Part shown: one piece after another, positions 35,700-46,899 of the stretch
How positions within the stretch are numbered: position 1 is the stretch's first letter
Layout of the letters: each line of letters starts with the position of its first letter
Source: Apostichopus japonicus
Taxonomy: Eukaryota > Echinodermata > Holothuroidea > Aspidochirotida > Stichopodidae
Reading direction: 5' to 3'
DNA: 64,000 nt
NCBI RefSeq assembly: GCF_037975245.1
Contig: NC_092571.1
Span: 14,503,417-14,567,416 of the forward strand
Notes under the pieces: model-generated
The model's input: only the letters and a program-made list of their open reading frames with translations
Told to the model about the DNA's origin: nothing
Databases searched by the model: none
Translations under genes and position numbers: made by a program

Positions 35700-37028
35700 A
35701 TTAAGTTAAGTAAATATTTATTGACTTTGCAGCGAACATTTCCTATTTTACCTTTATTTTAAAAGAAAGGTCATTGCCACTTAAAGATTACCGACACATA
35801 TGTTGGGCTAGAAACGAAATATAGCAATATTACGTTAAGTCATAATATTTTAGTGTTGCATTCGTATAACAAAATACACGGACTGAATGTAAAGAAAACT
35901 GTCGACGCTCTCACATGCAATATCAGACTTAACATAACTCCGTGAGCATTCTACCTTAATTAGCTATGAATAATTGACGAATGCTTCCACAATGTTACGT
36001 TACATTGTAGACACCTACACCTAAATGCGTGACTTAGATGAATACACTTTCATCTTAAGCATTAAGCAAAAAGTGTTAATAGTAATACCCCCGGAAGAAC
36101 CTTTCGAACCACTCATATAAACTCTATATAAAATTCCTGTTTCCATATGAAATCAATGTAATATTTATCGAGTTTTTGAGATGCCACAAAACGAGATTAG
36201 AAAGCACTGATGCTATCTTTAATAATTTCGCACAGACTGAGTGCGTATTAGTATATTCAACATTGTGAATTAATCACGGCGATTCATCATTTGATTTATA
36301 TGATGTAGTTCTCGAGGACCCGCGCGCCACTTTAAAGTAGCTATGCCATTTAGGACTTTTTCTTGTCGATAATTTACCATGTTCACCCTATATCTTCACA
36401 GATTCGATACATACCAAAACCCACTGAAATAACAACAGTCCAATTTCCTTGCAAGAACATGTTGCTTCAACTAAGCCACTACACCATTCTTTAAAGACTA
36501 TAGGTAGTGCCCTCGTTATATCAATTCTTGCTAACTTTTCATTGTGAATCATGCAATGGTGCCGTCTTCCATGTAATATAACTAGCACATGTTCTAATGT
36601 AGTTATATTCGCCACTGCATGCAGTGCAACGTTTTTTTTTAAATAACATTATGAAGACTATTTATCAACACAGCAAGACTTCCCTGCATCACTGTACTAA
36701 AGTACATGTGTGTTTGTACGATAGCGTTGAAAGTTCACAAATATGAACCAGGCAAAGACAGGTACATCAGGAGGCAAGGAAACACTTTGAAAGAGCTAAA
36801 ACTCATATTGGATTAAATTGTGTACTTTAACGATAACAGGATACTAGCAGTTACAAAAGTACATTGCTTTCTTTGGTGCGATTTAGTATTCGGAAATTGC
36901 TCGTCTGAAACATTTTCGAAGGGGGTGGGGTATTGTTTGTTAGGCGATGACTTTAAGAATGATGAATAGACAAGTTTTTTCTTTCAAAGCATTTGCGTAC
37001 ACGGTTAGTAATAAATGACAAAAGACTT
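35700..37028. other. Intron between Ig exons, nothing recognised
   Basis: AT-rich sequence colinear in part with 60.0-60.6 kb (for example the ATGAATAATTGACGAATGCTT-like block near 35964 and 60288). No exon-like open frame with splice sites was seen. Confidence 0.4.
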
Positions 37029-37030
37029 AC

Positions 37031-37862
37031 CTGGATTACTTTTAGAGATGTTAAATTCACATCTGTCCGAATACTGCGGTGTGGAAAGGAACGCCATCGT
37101 TTCCTGGGTAGCGATGCATCCAACAGTTGAGTTCTCATCACAAGACGTTATGTCAACAGAAAGCTCTTGAATACCGTTTTCATCCGTGTAATGTTTTTGA
37201 AAATCACAGCCATAGGGCTTAATCATTTCCAGATTTATCGGTGGAAACCCATTTGTTATTGAACACGATATAGATACGTGGTAGGAGACAGATGGGGACG
37301 AGGAGGGGCCTTGACAAACAAGAGGTGTAGGAGGCTGGTAGACTGTAAAGAGATTATAGGTGTGGTGAGAGTAAAGTGTATACGGAGAGTTATCATCAGT
37401 CAATGACAGATGATAAGTACCAGCATCCCGTCGTTGCAGGTTTAAGATAGAAAAAGAGAAATCAACCTTAGTAACTTCAGGCCAGTAGAAGTAGGATAGA
37501 TCTTCCTCGATATATTCTACTTTTACTTGAAATAAATATCGATTGACTGTCTGATTCTGCCTTCTTTGTATACCGTTGTAAGAGTAAGTCCCTTTAGAGG
37601 GAACGTTTCCATTAGTACGTCCGGTAAAGTTCATCGCTACTCGTAAACCATATATATATCTACTATATATATCCACTTTAATATGATCTGTGTTAACAGT
37701 AATATCCGGGAACGAGAAGTCACAAGCTAGCATAGCGTAGCATTCCTTTGAATTTACTGTTTGTCCTTCTGTGCAGTGATAGTTACAACCGATTACGTTA
37801 CAAGCATATAATACCAGGAAGATGGCAATATGCAAGAACTTTGAAACGATGAAACCATCCAT
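37031..37862 (-). CDS. IgSF receptor, exon 1: signal peptide + V-like + Ig domain (unit B)
   Basis: First coding exon of a predicted type I membrane receptor, probably a cell-surface recognition or adhesion molecule. The ligand is unknown. It has 277 full codons, then donor CAG|GTAAGT in phase 1. Residues 1-25 are a signal peptide with a hydrophobic core (FLHIAIFLVLYACNVIG), which supports the start. Residues about 26-175 form a V-like domain with CDFSF near 47 and DAGTYHLSL at 146-154; the cysteine expected after DxGxY is replaced by histidine. Residues 176-277 form a six-cysteine Ig domain. Candidate N-glycosylation sites are NFT78, NQT103, NST244 and NIS271. Joining this exon to 35579-35232, 31000-30916 and 16468-16339 gives 1395 nt with no stop until the last codon. 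No specific orthologue is recognised. Confidence 0.8.
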
Positions 37863-37971
37863 GTTTAAATAATTAACGACTTTTTAAGTTGTCCAACGTC
37901 GCAGATGTGCGTTTGTGTCAACATTTACTTTGAAAACTCTTATGAGAGATAGAAAGTGATCTTTGTTACAA

Positions 37972-38020
37972 TGCGCATGCGTTAATTTGCTTTCAACTGT
38001 GCATGACTGGAAAATATATT
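37972..38020 (-). promoter_or_regulatory. Possible promoter elements of the IgSF gene
   Basis: A palindromic TGCGCATGCGT (37972-37982), close to the NRF-1 consensus, lies about 110 bp upstream of the start codon, and an AATATATTTT stretch (38011-38020) lies further upstream. Neither is proof of a promoter. Confidence 0.25.
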
Positions 38021-38890
38021 TCCGACATGACAACACTCATGTACGAGTGTGTTTCGAATTTGAAACATCGCTTTGTTTTTCTTAACTTGAGCAGTTATAT
38101 TAGCTAAGAAGTAGGATAATGATTTTAATATAACATTGTTATTTAATGAACAAATACATTTTTAAGGGTGTGTGTATGAGTCGTTTGTTGTCCTTGTTTG
38201 TGTTCTTGCTATTTATTTAATGCTTAAACTCGGCTTTTGGAACAGTTCCCTCCAGTAACGTCAAAACAAGTTTTAGTATGGAACAGATGTCATACTATAC
38301 TTTCATACTGAGTTATACCGAGAAAAACAGAGAATGAGAATGCAACGTGGAGCTTGAAATGGAAGCAATGACAGAGCATAAGCATATATACATTATCTTC
38401 ATCATTTTAAAGTGATACATTCATTAAAAACGGATTGACTGTACTTGAAAGTGATGACGCTCTCACGTGAAAATTTAACAAAACTGAATTCGTGAGCATT
38501 CTACTTTCAACTGCTCTGGTGACCTGACGAGTGAATTCAAAATGTGATGCAACAGTGTAGATAAGAACTTATTAGCAATTGAAGGCTAAAATAACATCTT
38601 CCATATGAGGTATTGAGGTATATATGAGGTAACAAAAAAATCCGGATTTACTATTCTGTTATTTCTTTTGTTGGCTTTATATTTCACATCCAGGTAAATT
38701 AATATATTCATGGTTCTCGATCATCCGCAACAAATTATTTTTAGTGTTACTTTATCACAGTTTTACAATAGGCTCGTGGATTCATATGGCAGGAAGATTA
38801 GTAAAACGCACTTACAAATGGTGAGACTTTTATTTACCTTCCATTGCTTTTTGGTAGAATCTTCCACCCTTATACATTGAATAATTTATG
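38020..38890. other. 5' flank of the IgSF gene, nothing recognised
   Basis: AT-rich sequence without a gene, between exon 1 of the unit B gene and LINE L-2. Confidence 0.4.
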
Positions 38891-38985
38891 GAAGGTGCTT
38901 TTTACGTGACCCGTCGAACGGGATACAAAACGTCACGGCCAAACGGCACTACCAAACCACCCCATTCTTACAAACGAAACTCAGG

Positions 38986-41900
38986 TCAAGCGAGCCCAAA
39001 AAAAGTACATACGCCCACCGACCTGTAGAGACAAAACGCCCAACCACCCACTGAAACATTCAAAAAAACACAAAAGGACGACCAGCACGCAGCGAAACAA
39101 AACAGCCTTCCCCAGCACACCACCGTCCAAAAAGGCAGCCCCAGATAAACGGCGAAAATCGCCTTCAACTTGAAGGCGAAATGTCAGACTTCACCGCCTC
39201 TAGGACTGCCTGCCAACTGGCAAATTTCCCCCTAAAAACAACATCACATCTATTCCTCCAAATAAGTTTTTTTAGAACAGAAAAAACATAAATAATACGC
39301 TGCAACACAGCAACAGAACAAATTGGAGGATCTAATCCATATAAAACAAAGCCCTGTCCTACCGACCAGGAACGGTCTCCCGTTAAACGGTCGGTCCAGG
39401 ACTGAAACCACCCCCACAAGTTCAAAACAAAGGGGCAATGCCAAAAAAACATGGGTAGTACTTTCTAAGCTGTCACAGCCGGTCCTCGGGCACAGTCCAT
39501 CACCCAATCGCCAGTGATACCTTTTCAGATTGGTCACCAAGGCACCGTGTGCAATTCTCCACGCAAGATCACGGAGCCTGCAACCATTCAGCCCCGAATG
39601 CACTGAACGCCATACTTCGACAGGATGACGTCCCTGTACAAAAATTGTATTCAAGGCCCTATCCCGCAAGGAACTGAGAACGAGGGCCGGCCGTAACAGG
39701 TCAACAGGGGGCAACTCAATCAGAGCGGAGCAGATGACACGCACCACCCTGTTTGGAGTACTACTATGCGGTTCTCTGTTGCTAAACAGCGCCGGAACCC
39801 ATCGACGCAAGTGCAACCCGCCCCAAAACGTACAAAATATGAACAAGGCAACCCTGGGTCAGTTACCGCTACAAACAATTGCTTAAAGAACAAACAAGTT
39901 AACTTACTTCCCAGATGAACCACCCCTAGTCCCCCCTTCTCCAGTTTTTGGTACAATACCGCCCTCTTGACCAGCTCTGTGCCACCAGACCAAATGAATG
40001 AAAAAATCGCCCTCTCCAACCGCACCAGGACGCGACGCGGAATAGGGTACACCGCGCCCGGGTACCACAAAATGGGCGAAACGAAACGATTGATAACAGT
40101 GACTTTCCCCAAGATCGAAAGCCAGTGGGTGCCAAAGGTTTCGAGTCTGCTCTGAAATACCTCAGCCCTCTCGTTCCAGGTGACATCACAAGGTGCATCG
40201 TAGCCGAACCATATACCATTAATTTTGATATTCTGATCCGACTACGACGCACCGAATGGTAAGTCTCTGTATCTCCAGCTACCAAGACGAAGGCCCTTTG
40301 TCTTTTCCGGATTCAACTTCGCCCCGGTAGCTCTCTCAAAAATAGATAGATCCTGCGAGAGTGCGCGAAAGGAGCCCAGACTCGAAACAATACATGTCAC
40401 GTCATCTGCATATTGAGCGCATTTCACTTTGGCAGCCCCTGGCACAACGAATGGAACAAGTTTGGAGTCCCTTTCCAAAAGACGAGAGAGAGACTCGCTA
40501 AACAAAACATAAAGTAATGGAGACAGAGGGCACCCCTGGCGCACCCCCCTCTCTACGTTAAAAACCTCCGAACAAAACCCATTTACGATAACAGAACTGT
40601 AACTTTCTTGATACAAAACAGAAATCCATTTACGAAAATTTGGGTGCAACTGAAACGTCTTCAATACATTCATTAAAAAACCGCGATCCACCATGTCAAA
40701 GGCCTTCTGCTGGTCCAGAGACACCAATGCACATGGCAGATCACGCTCAATAACAAAGTCGGTCAAGTCGCGCATCAACCGCAAGTTCTGCTGGATGCAA
40801 TGACCCTTCACTGCACAAGTCTGGAGATCACCAACAAGATGCGGCATAGCCAGTGCAAGGCGGTTGCACAAAGCCTTAGCCAGCAACTTGTAGTCCACAT
40901 TTAACAAGGTGATCGGACGCTTGTTACGGGGATCCAAGGGGTCCCCAGACTTTGGCAGCAAAGTAATCATGCCCAGACGTTGACTTTGGTTTAACAGTCC
41001 GTTTTGGAAGGCGTCCTCGAAGACGGCTCTGATGTTGGGTCCTATTATTGTTCAGAAGGTTCGGTAGAACTCCCTCGGAAGCCCGTCCGAACCCGGGGAC
41101 TTGCCATTCTTCATCTTCGAAAGCGCCCTCCAAAGCTCAACAGTGGTTATTCCGCCCCCCAAAATATCATTGACATCGTGGGGAACGGTTTTTGAGATTC
41201 CCCTTAATAAATCAGACTGTGCCGACAAGTCGACATTGCCACGCGTAAACAAACTCGAATAATACTCTTTATATACGCGGACAATGCCGTGAGGGTCACT
41301 GACCACGGTCCCATCGGTAGCGCGCACAGACGGGACGCGTCTCTCACCCGCCGATGAGCCAACGGACTGGTAAAACCTCAGTGAAGGGCGCTCCTCCGCT
41401 TCCACCGCTTCGACACGGGCCCTGACGCGGGCACCGTGGTACTTTTCATCGAGATAAATCTGCAAAGCGATGACTGCCGAAGGGTCGCCAAACTTCACCT
41501 CCGCGCACAGCTTCGAGAATTTTTCTCTTCGACGCCGTGCGCGGGTCACGCAATACTGAATTGCGTAGCGTTTGATGCGCAACTTGATATCATCCCACCA
41601 CTGGGATGTAGAAGCAAAGGCCGGCTTCAATGTTTGCCATCCTTTGTACCTGGTCTCGAAACCCTGGCGGAACTCTGCCTCGCCAAGAATCCTACAGTTA
41701 AGCTTCCATAGGCCCCGCCCGATCGGGAAAATAGAAGGCAAAACAAAACGTGCTATTACAGTGTGATGGTCAGAGAACGGACAGCTGAGCGTCTCGCAAC
41801 CCGAAAATTTAAAACTTATGGGCGCATACACTCGATCTATCCTGGAGGCATCTTCTCCGTTAGGCCTCACCCACGTATATACCGTACTACACGGGTGCAT

Positions 41901-42452
41901 ATGCCTCCAGACATCGGCTAAAAGGTGTGCCGAAGTGAATCTGTCCAATTCTGTGATCCCAGCGTCGGGAGTAGCAGACACAGAAGCCCCGAGTCTGTCA
42001 AGACCAGAGTCTGGGACACAGTTAAAGTCTCCGACCATGACACATGGAGCACTACCAGGAACAAAGGAAGGCAGTGTGTTAAAAAATTCTCGTCTAGCAG
42101 AAGGCCGATTGGGAGCATACACATTACAAAGGGAGATGTTACCCTGTGGATACTTGAAAAGAATGCAAACCAATCGGCCCTCGTGATCCGTCTCCACCCT
42201 AGTGGCACAACCCGCCTGACGAGGTGACAGGAGGATGACAGTGCCACAGGATGAAGACGAACCAAACGAAGCATGCAGCCCACCACCCCACTCATAAGCC
42301 CATAGAGGGACATCTTCTTCCAAAATAAATGTTTCTTGCAGGCAAACGCAGTCGACTTCCATTGAAATACAATATTGGAAAATGCGACTGCGCTTGCGAT
42401 GATCCCTCATGCCATTGACGTTGAAAGTGGAAACTGAAAATGTATGGACCAT
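38986..42452 (-). pseudogene. LINE L-2 ORF2: endonuclease + reverse transcriptase
   Basis: The first in-frame ATG is at 42452-42450, 21 bp after the ORF1 stop. About 466 codons are then open, covering the full endonuclease (FNVNGMRD, VCLQET, VGDFNCVPD, SRIDRVYAP, SDHHTV) and the start of the reverse transcriptase (KMKNGKSPGSDGLP). A break near 41050 precedes the catalytic segment 40970-40242 (FDMVDRGFL, RGVRQGCPLSPLLYVL, QYADDVTC), and further shifts near 40240, 39840 and 39450 fragment the C-terminal half. The C-terminal CPRTGC cluster is still visible. Confidence 0.85.
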
Positions 42453-42472
42453 GAGAGGGCAATGGGGCAAAA

Positions 42473-43218
42473 CTACGCCGACGACGATTCTGTAAGCTTC
42501 AAGCGCGCTCTAGACGACATATCGTCGTCGGAGTCGTCGCTTGAAGCCGACCTTTTCAGTGAGGGTTCCCCCATCTCGTCGTACCAGCTCGTCCCAGTGG
42601 CACGTTTCGGCTCGACGATCACCGAGCCTCCGGAGTCACTGTCAGACATAGCCTCCGGAGACCCGACGACCGAGTCGTCGTCGGACAGAGTCTCAGGATC
42701 TGGAGATACCGGCGGCGGACTGGGGACGGAACTGGACGGGTTGATGGGGGAAGCTGGTGGAGACTTTCTCGGTGCGGGCACGGGGTTGGGGTCTGCAACT
42801 ACGGGGGAGGGTGAACCAGGTGCGGAGAGTGAATCCTCACCCGGTTCCCCCTCCTTGCGTGGAGCTTCCTCCGGGGCAGTAGGTGCGCCAGAACTTGGCG
42901 CCTTTGTTTGGCCCCCACTCTTTGTCATAAAGACATAAGAGGAGGGACAAGCTCGAAAGACATGTCCCTCCTTCCCACAGAGTGAGCACACGACTTCGCT
43001 TGGGCAAGCAGAGGTATCATGCCCACACTTTTTATTTGGGCAGCCCTTGGCTTCGTGCCCGGTCTCCCACACCTGAAGCAGGTACGAGGCTGACCGGGGT
43101 AACGCACGTGAGCTTTATGCCCGGCAATAAAAAGGAAGGAGGGAATGTCCTGCTTGAGGTCGATCCGAACCTGTCGGTGCCAGTTCAACACCCCAGGGGC
43201 CTGTGCGTAGGAGCACAT
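42473..43218 (-). pseudogene. LINE L-2 ORF1 3' half with CCHC zinc knuckles
   Basis: The nucleic-acid-binding protein of the element. After YPGQPRTCFRC a 1-nt deletion near 43065 shifts the frame; it resumes as GHEAKGCPNKKCGHDTSAC, then VCSLCGKEGHVFRAC, giving a series of CX2CX4HX4C-type knuckles as in Tx1/L1-like ORF1. The C-terminal about 130 residues are rich in Pro, Ser, Asp and Glu. The stop (TAG, 42475-42473) is just before ORF2, so ORF2 translation would need reinitiation or readthrough. The N-terminal part is missing. Confidence 0.8.
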
Positions 43219-43790
43219 TTTAATAGCCTTGACAGCCCCAAACCGACCTAAAACAGTTGCGACAAGTTCCTAAGTTATAAAATTCTAACCGAATATTTTT
43301 TTAGGTGATAAGAGTAGATAGCGTACGTGTTAGTACATTCTCTTGTTCCCTTAAAGTAGGAGATCGCATGTGTTACACCTATTTCAATAACAAGTGTGTG
43401 TGTGTGTTCTTGTAGTAATCAATATTCTTATTCGGCTATTGATTCTATTTCTGTGACTAAAACAGTTCTACATTTCAAATTAAATAATCTATTGTTATGA
43501 TATGTTATATTACAGAGGACAGCTATTGGCATTGGAATGACCTTGAACACCTGACCACCTTTCATTGACAGTAACCTGTCGCAACATCCTGTAATTGCAA
43601 ATCAACAATAATGAAAACCAACAATATAGTTACGGGGGTCCTGATGGAACAGACCAGTTGCAGACTTACTGCGTTAGTATAACCCGACAACTAGTGAAAA
43701 ATACAATATTTGGCGTGTTGTCCAGTTACGTGCAGGTCTACAACTAATCACGTTGGGATTCTTCCTCAAAATGCCAATGCATAGAATCGC

Positions 43791-43974
43791 TTCTCGGCCT
43801 TTTGGCTAAGATCATGTGAAGTATCTTTTCCCTTTCGATGGGAATGGTGATACACACCCGACGATGGTCACACAGTCACAATCTCGATGCAAGGGGACTG
43901 GGGTTGAGCGCGGATCAGTCGTTCGGTAGTTTGGTTTGTGTGCCCAGGTTATTTCCTGGGTGACTTTTCATAAA
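43791..43974 (+). mobile_element. U2-headed SINE, copy 4
   Basis: It starts CGCTTCTCGGCCTTTTGGCT, then AAGATCATGTGAAGTATC, the 5' end of U2 snRNA. The body (GATGCAAGGGGACTGGGGTT) and hairpin tail follow. Flanks TGCATAGAAT and TGCACAAAAT are the target duplication. It is orthologous to copy 1 in unit A. Confidence 0.85.
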
Positions 43975-44399
43975 CAGTATGCACAAAATAGCTTGTCAAC
44001 TAGGCAAAAATATAATAATTACTGTCGAGGTGTGTACAATTCGCCTGTTTCGAGAAGAATATGGTTTTGTATCGATGATTGTTCAATTCAACAACTCATT
44101 GTGCAAGATTGCTTGGTGATGAATGAGATGGCTATAGCCTGCAGTGAAATAACAACCAGACGGAGTTATAATCAGTTTGTGGGCGTCGAGACCTGTTTCC
44201 AAGGGCCGTTGTTATTCTGGTTTGGGGTAATAGAGGGCCTACGGACGGTCCGATCGTTTTTACTTTTGCAGATGATTCGTGTTCAGTTCGGTGAGTGTGT
44301 GCAAAAAGGGGGGGGGGGGTAGTTCAGTTGGATATTTGTAGTTTGTTGCTGATAATTTAGTTAAGGTACGGTTAGGGTTTAGTGTTGAAAGCATTTAAG

Positions 44400-46330
44400 C
44401 CGTGACATTTTGAATTCCTCTGGGCGGATCACGGAAACAGCACAGTAAAGTTACAACCAATAACAACCGGTTCAAAACCACTGGGAGTACCATATTACGT
44501 AAATACCCACTAAGTGAGAATATCAGGATATAGGCCGGGAAGCTTGGCCTCGTATGAGTTGCAATAATTCTGACTAACGTCGTTCATGAGGAATACATTT
44601 TGGATATCTTACGATGATTCTAAGTTACTAATATCTGAAAACTATTAGTCTGGTCCCCTTGATTATGTACATAATATAGTATATTATAGTAGTTATTTTT
44701 TTCTGGCCCACTGTAGCGTGGTTTGCAATGCCGTGGGTGATATAGGTAGTGTGGACGGGGCGAGGTCATTTTGCAAGCAAAGAATTGTTATTTCTTCTTC
44801 AACTTTTTTTATTCTCCTCTACATGTTTCCTTTAACTTTCTCAGCAGCCCTAGTTACCTCAATCAATAAGCATTATTTATCTATATTCATGTTCTCTGGA
44901 GTAAGTTTATGTCTACGTTTTTATTTATTAAGGGATTGAAATGAAATTGAACTAGATTAAGTACTTGAATTGTATTGAGTTTTAACGGTCAATACCGCAG
45001 AACACATTGACCGAAACTAGCGACTATCTTTTGTTTGTGTAACTTAAGTGATACCGGGTTGGTTATCTGAATTAATCAGGTTGTCATTTCAAGTTACCGT
45101 CGATTCGTCTCTTCCAATCCTTGTCTACTCAGTTCCGACGGTGGCGAGGGGAGGGTTAACGCTGCATATCCAATGCACTAGTCCCCTAATGGTATTTCCA
45201 TATTGTGTGTATGGAAATGACTTTCGGCAAACATGGATTACTTTGGTGAACAACCCGCAGCATCAACATGTTTAAGGAAACAATTGCTCTAGTTAGGAGA
45301 CATATGGGTTGAATTCAGTGTCGGGGCTGCTATTTTGATGAGATAAAGGAGTATTAGAGATGACAGTCATTGTGGTTTATTTTTAGCGGCGAATATTTGC
45401 CGTCCAATTGTTTTTACTCTTTTTAACCATCTATACTTTTCTGTTCATTTTACGCAACAAAGAACCTTGGCGGTTGAGGGACTAGTGTATTCATCCACTG
45501 CCTCAGACGATATGTCTGAGACGCGAAAAACACATTCCATACCTGTCTTACGTTTTCGGGATATTATCCCAGCACCAAGATGTTACCATGCGATGGAAGC
45601 ATTGCCAAACAACTTTATATTCGATTCTTATAGATTTATAGATAAAAAGCATTGCAAGTGCCCTCGATTTTTACATTGTGAACTTTTTAAATAAGGTCTA
45701 TGAAACTGAAATGTCGCCATCACATTCAAGAGAAAGTTATCTCTTTCTAAATGACAAGCTGTGGTCTTTGAGCTCCTACATGTGAAATGATGCTTGTATT
45801 TTGACATTAATATAACGTCTTTTGGGCTATTCTTTCAAAGTTAATTAAAGATAGTCTGCACGTACTCATACAAGTACATAATATTTGTGAACGATAAGTA
45901 CCACGCTCTCCTTACCATTGTCTAATCTTATTATAATATGTGTATTTAAAGACATTGATTATACACGTTGTTGATTTCTATTATTCTTATAACATGTCTT
46001 TTTAATACCTCACAGTGGTGTATGGGTAGATGCTGCTTCATAAAGATGGTATTATTTAATATGTTCCCGTGTGCCTCGTAAGCGATATCAAACTATAAAT
46101 TGGGCGAATCAGTACTTTTTTATAGAAATGGATGGGCCCATCGGTCGATGAAGCTGCCTCCCATGTACGGGGTGGGTGTGTTGGGAGCATCCTTATGGGT
46201 AACTGGTGAAATCTGATGCATTTGAACTATAAATTAGATTTAATATTCATTCTAAGCGCAACTGTACTAATAACTACTTTTAAATGTTGATGTAAAGTTG
46301 AAATGAGGAAAGTAATGCACACCTCCACTC
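44400..46330. other. Unit C left portion, no gene seen
   Basis: Colinear with 2.28-4.61 kb, including the diverged LINE tail at 44400-44447. The frame at 45048-45275 pairs with 2950-3150 but is not called as coding. Confidence 0.4.
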
Positions 46331-46335
46331 ACGAA

Positions 46336-46457
46336 TCAGCTGCTGTGATAACAATATCCATCTGAGATCGATATAGAACTTAAAATAGAGCAAGTTCTTG
46401 ACTCGTAAGTATGCTGACCGATGTCATATCGCCGATCCCGAAGAAAGATGATGAATG
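46336..46457 (-). pseudogene. IgSF cytoplasmic-tail exon, unit C (frame differs)
   Basis: The acceptor is intact (TTTCTTTTTCCTCGTTGAAG). Within the first 30 nt this copy has one more base than unit B. Entering in phase 2 from the transmembrane exon at 56080, it reads IHHLSSGSAI and stops at TGA (46426-46424). The conserved block DRRYDIG...YHSS is open only in another frame and ends at 46338-46336. Either the unit C receptor has a 10-residue tail, or the exon is a relic. Confidence 0.6.
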
Positions 46458-46899
46458 CTTCAACGAGGAAAAAGAAAGAAAAATATCGTTAATCGTTCGA
46501 TAAGCAGTAACATGATTAAAGTTCTTCGAGATGAAACACAATCAGATCGCTGTATGTATCAGTACGAAGTACTTGTCCATCTCACCCGTTACATTTCTTT
46601 GAATACAAAATATGTGACGCTGTAACGCCAACATTGATACATTTAAAGCCTGTTCATTACGCATTAACATGCTTTGATCATGTTCATGAGGTGTATGCGT
46701 GTGATATGCCCTCGCTCTCTACTCATTTTAATAAATATCATTTATTCGATTATATATTGTTATAATACGGTGTAAATTTGTGAGACAAAATACAGTCAGT
46801 AGAACCTTAGCCAACATCGTCAAGTGAATTATATGTATTCATTTCCAATGAATAACGTGTAATTCTCTTAATCCGCTGAATGTATGCGTCATCAGGCGT

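Larger units (their letters stand above)
15590..38880. repeat. Segmental duplication unit B
   Basis: Colinear with unit C from about 45.85 kb to 62.04 kb once insertions are removed. Shared landmarks are the tail exon (16.4/46.4 kb), the intron blocks at 17.3-19.8 kb, the V-exon relics (20-30 kb versus 54-55.6 kb), the transmembrane exon (31.0/56.1 kb), the old LINE mosaic (32.1/56.4 kb), the GAAACTGTTAGATGTGCTGC block (34397/58630) and both Ig exons (35.6/59.8 and 37.9/62.0 kb). It lacks the left 2.5 kb present in units A and C. It carries a private LINE, foldback element and SINE. Confidence 0.85.
38895..43270 (-). mobile_element. LINE copy L-2 (L1/Tx1-like), longest copy
   Basis: About 4.4 kb, running from the 3' hairpin end (38895) through ORF2 into the 3' half of ORF1. 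It separates unit B from unit C, and its 5' end lies at the left border of unit C homology (AAGTTATAAAATTCTAAC). It is 5'-truncated inside ORF1. No convincing target-site duplication was seen. Confidence 0.85.

Noticed and set aside
42444-42938. 164-codon plus-strand ORF rich in Ser and Gly
   Set aside because: Antisense shadow of the low-complexity C-terminus of LINE ORF1.
43791-43840. Genuine U2 snRNA gene
   Set aside because: Similarity stops at about U2 position 45; the Sm site and 3' stem-loops are absent, and the same head-body junction recurs at other loci.
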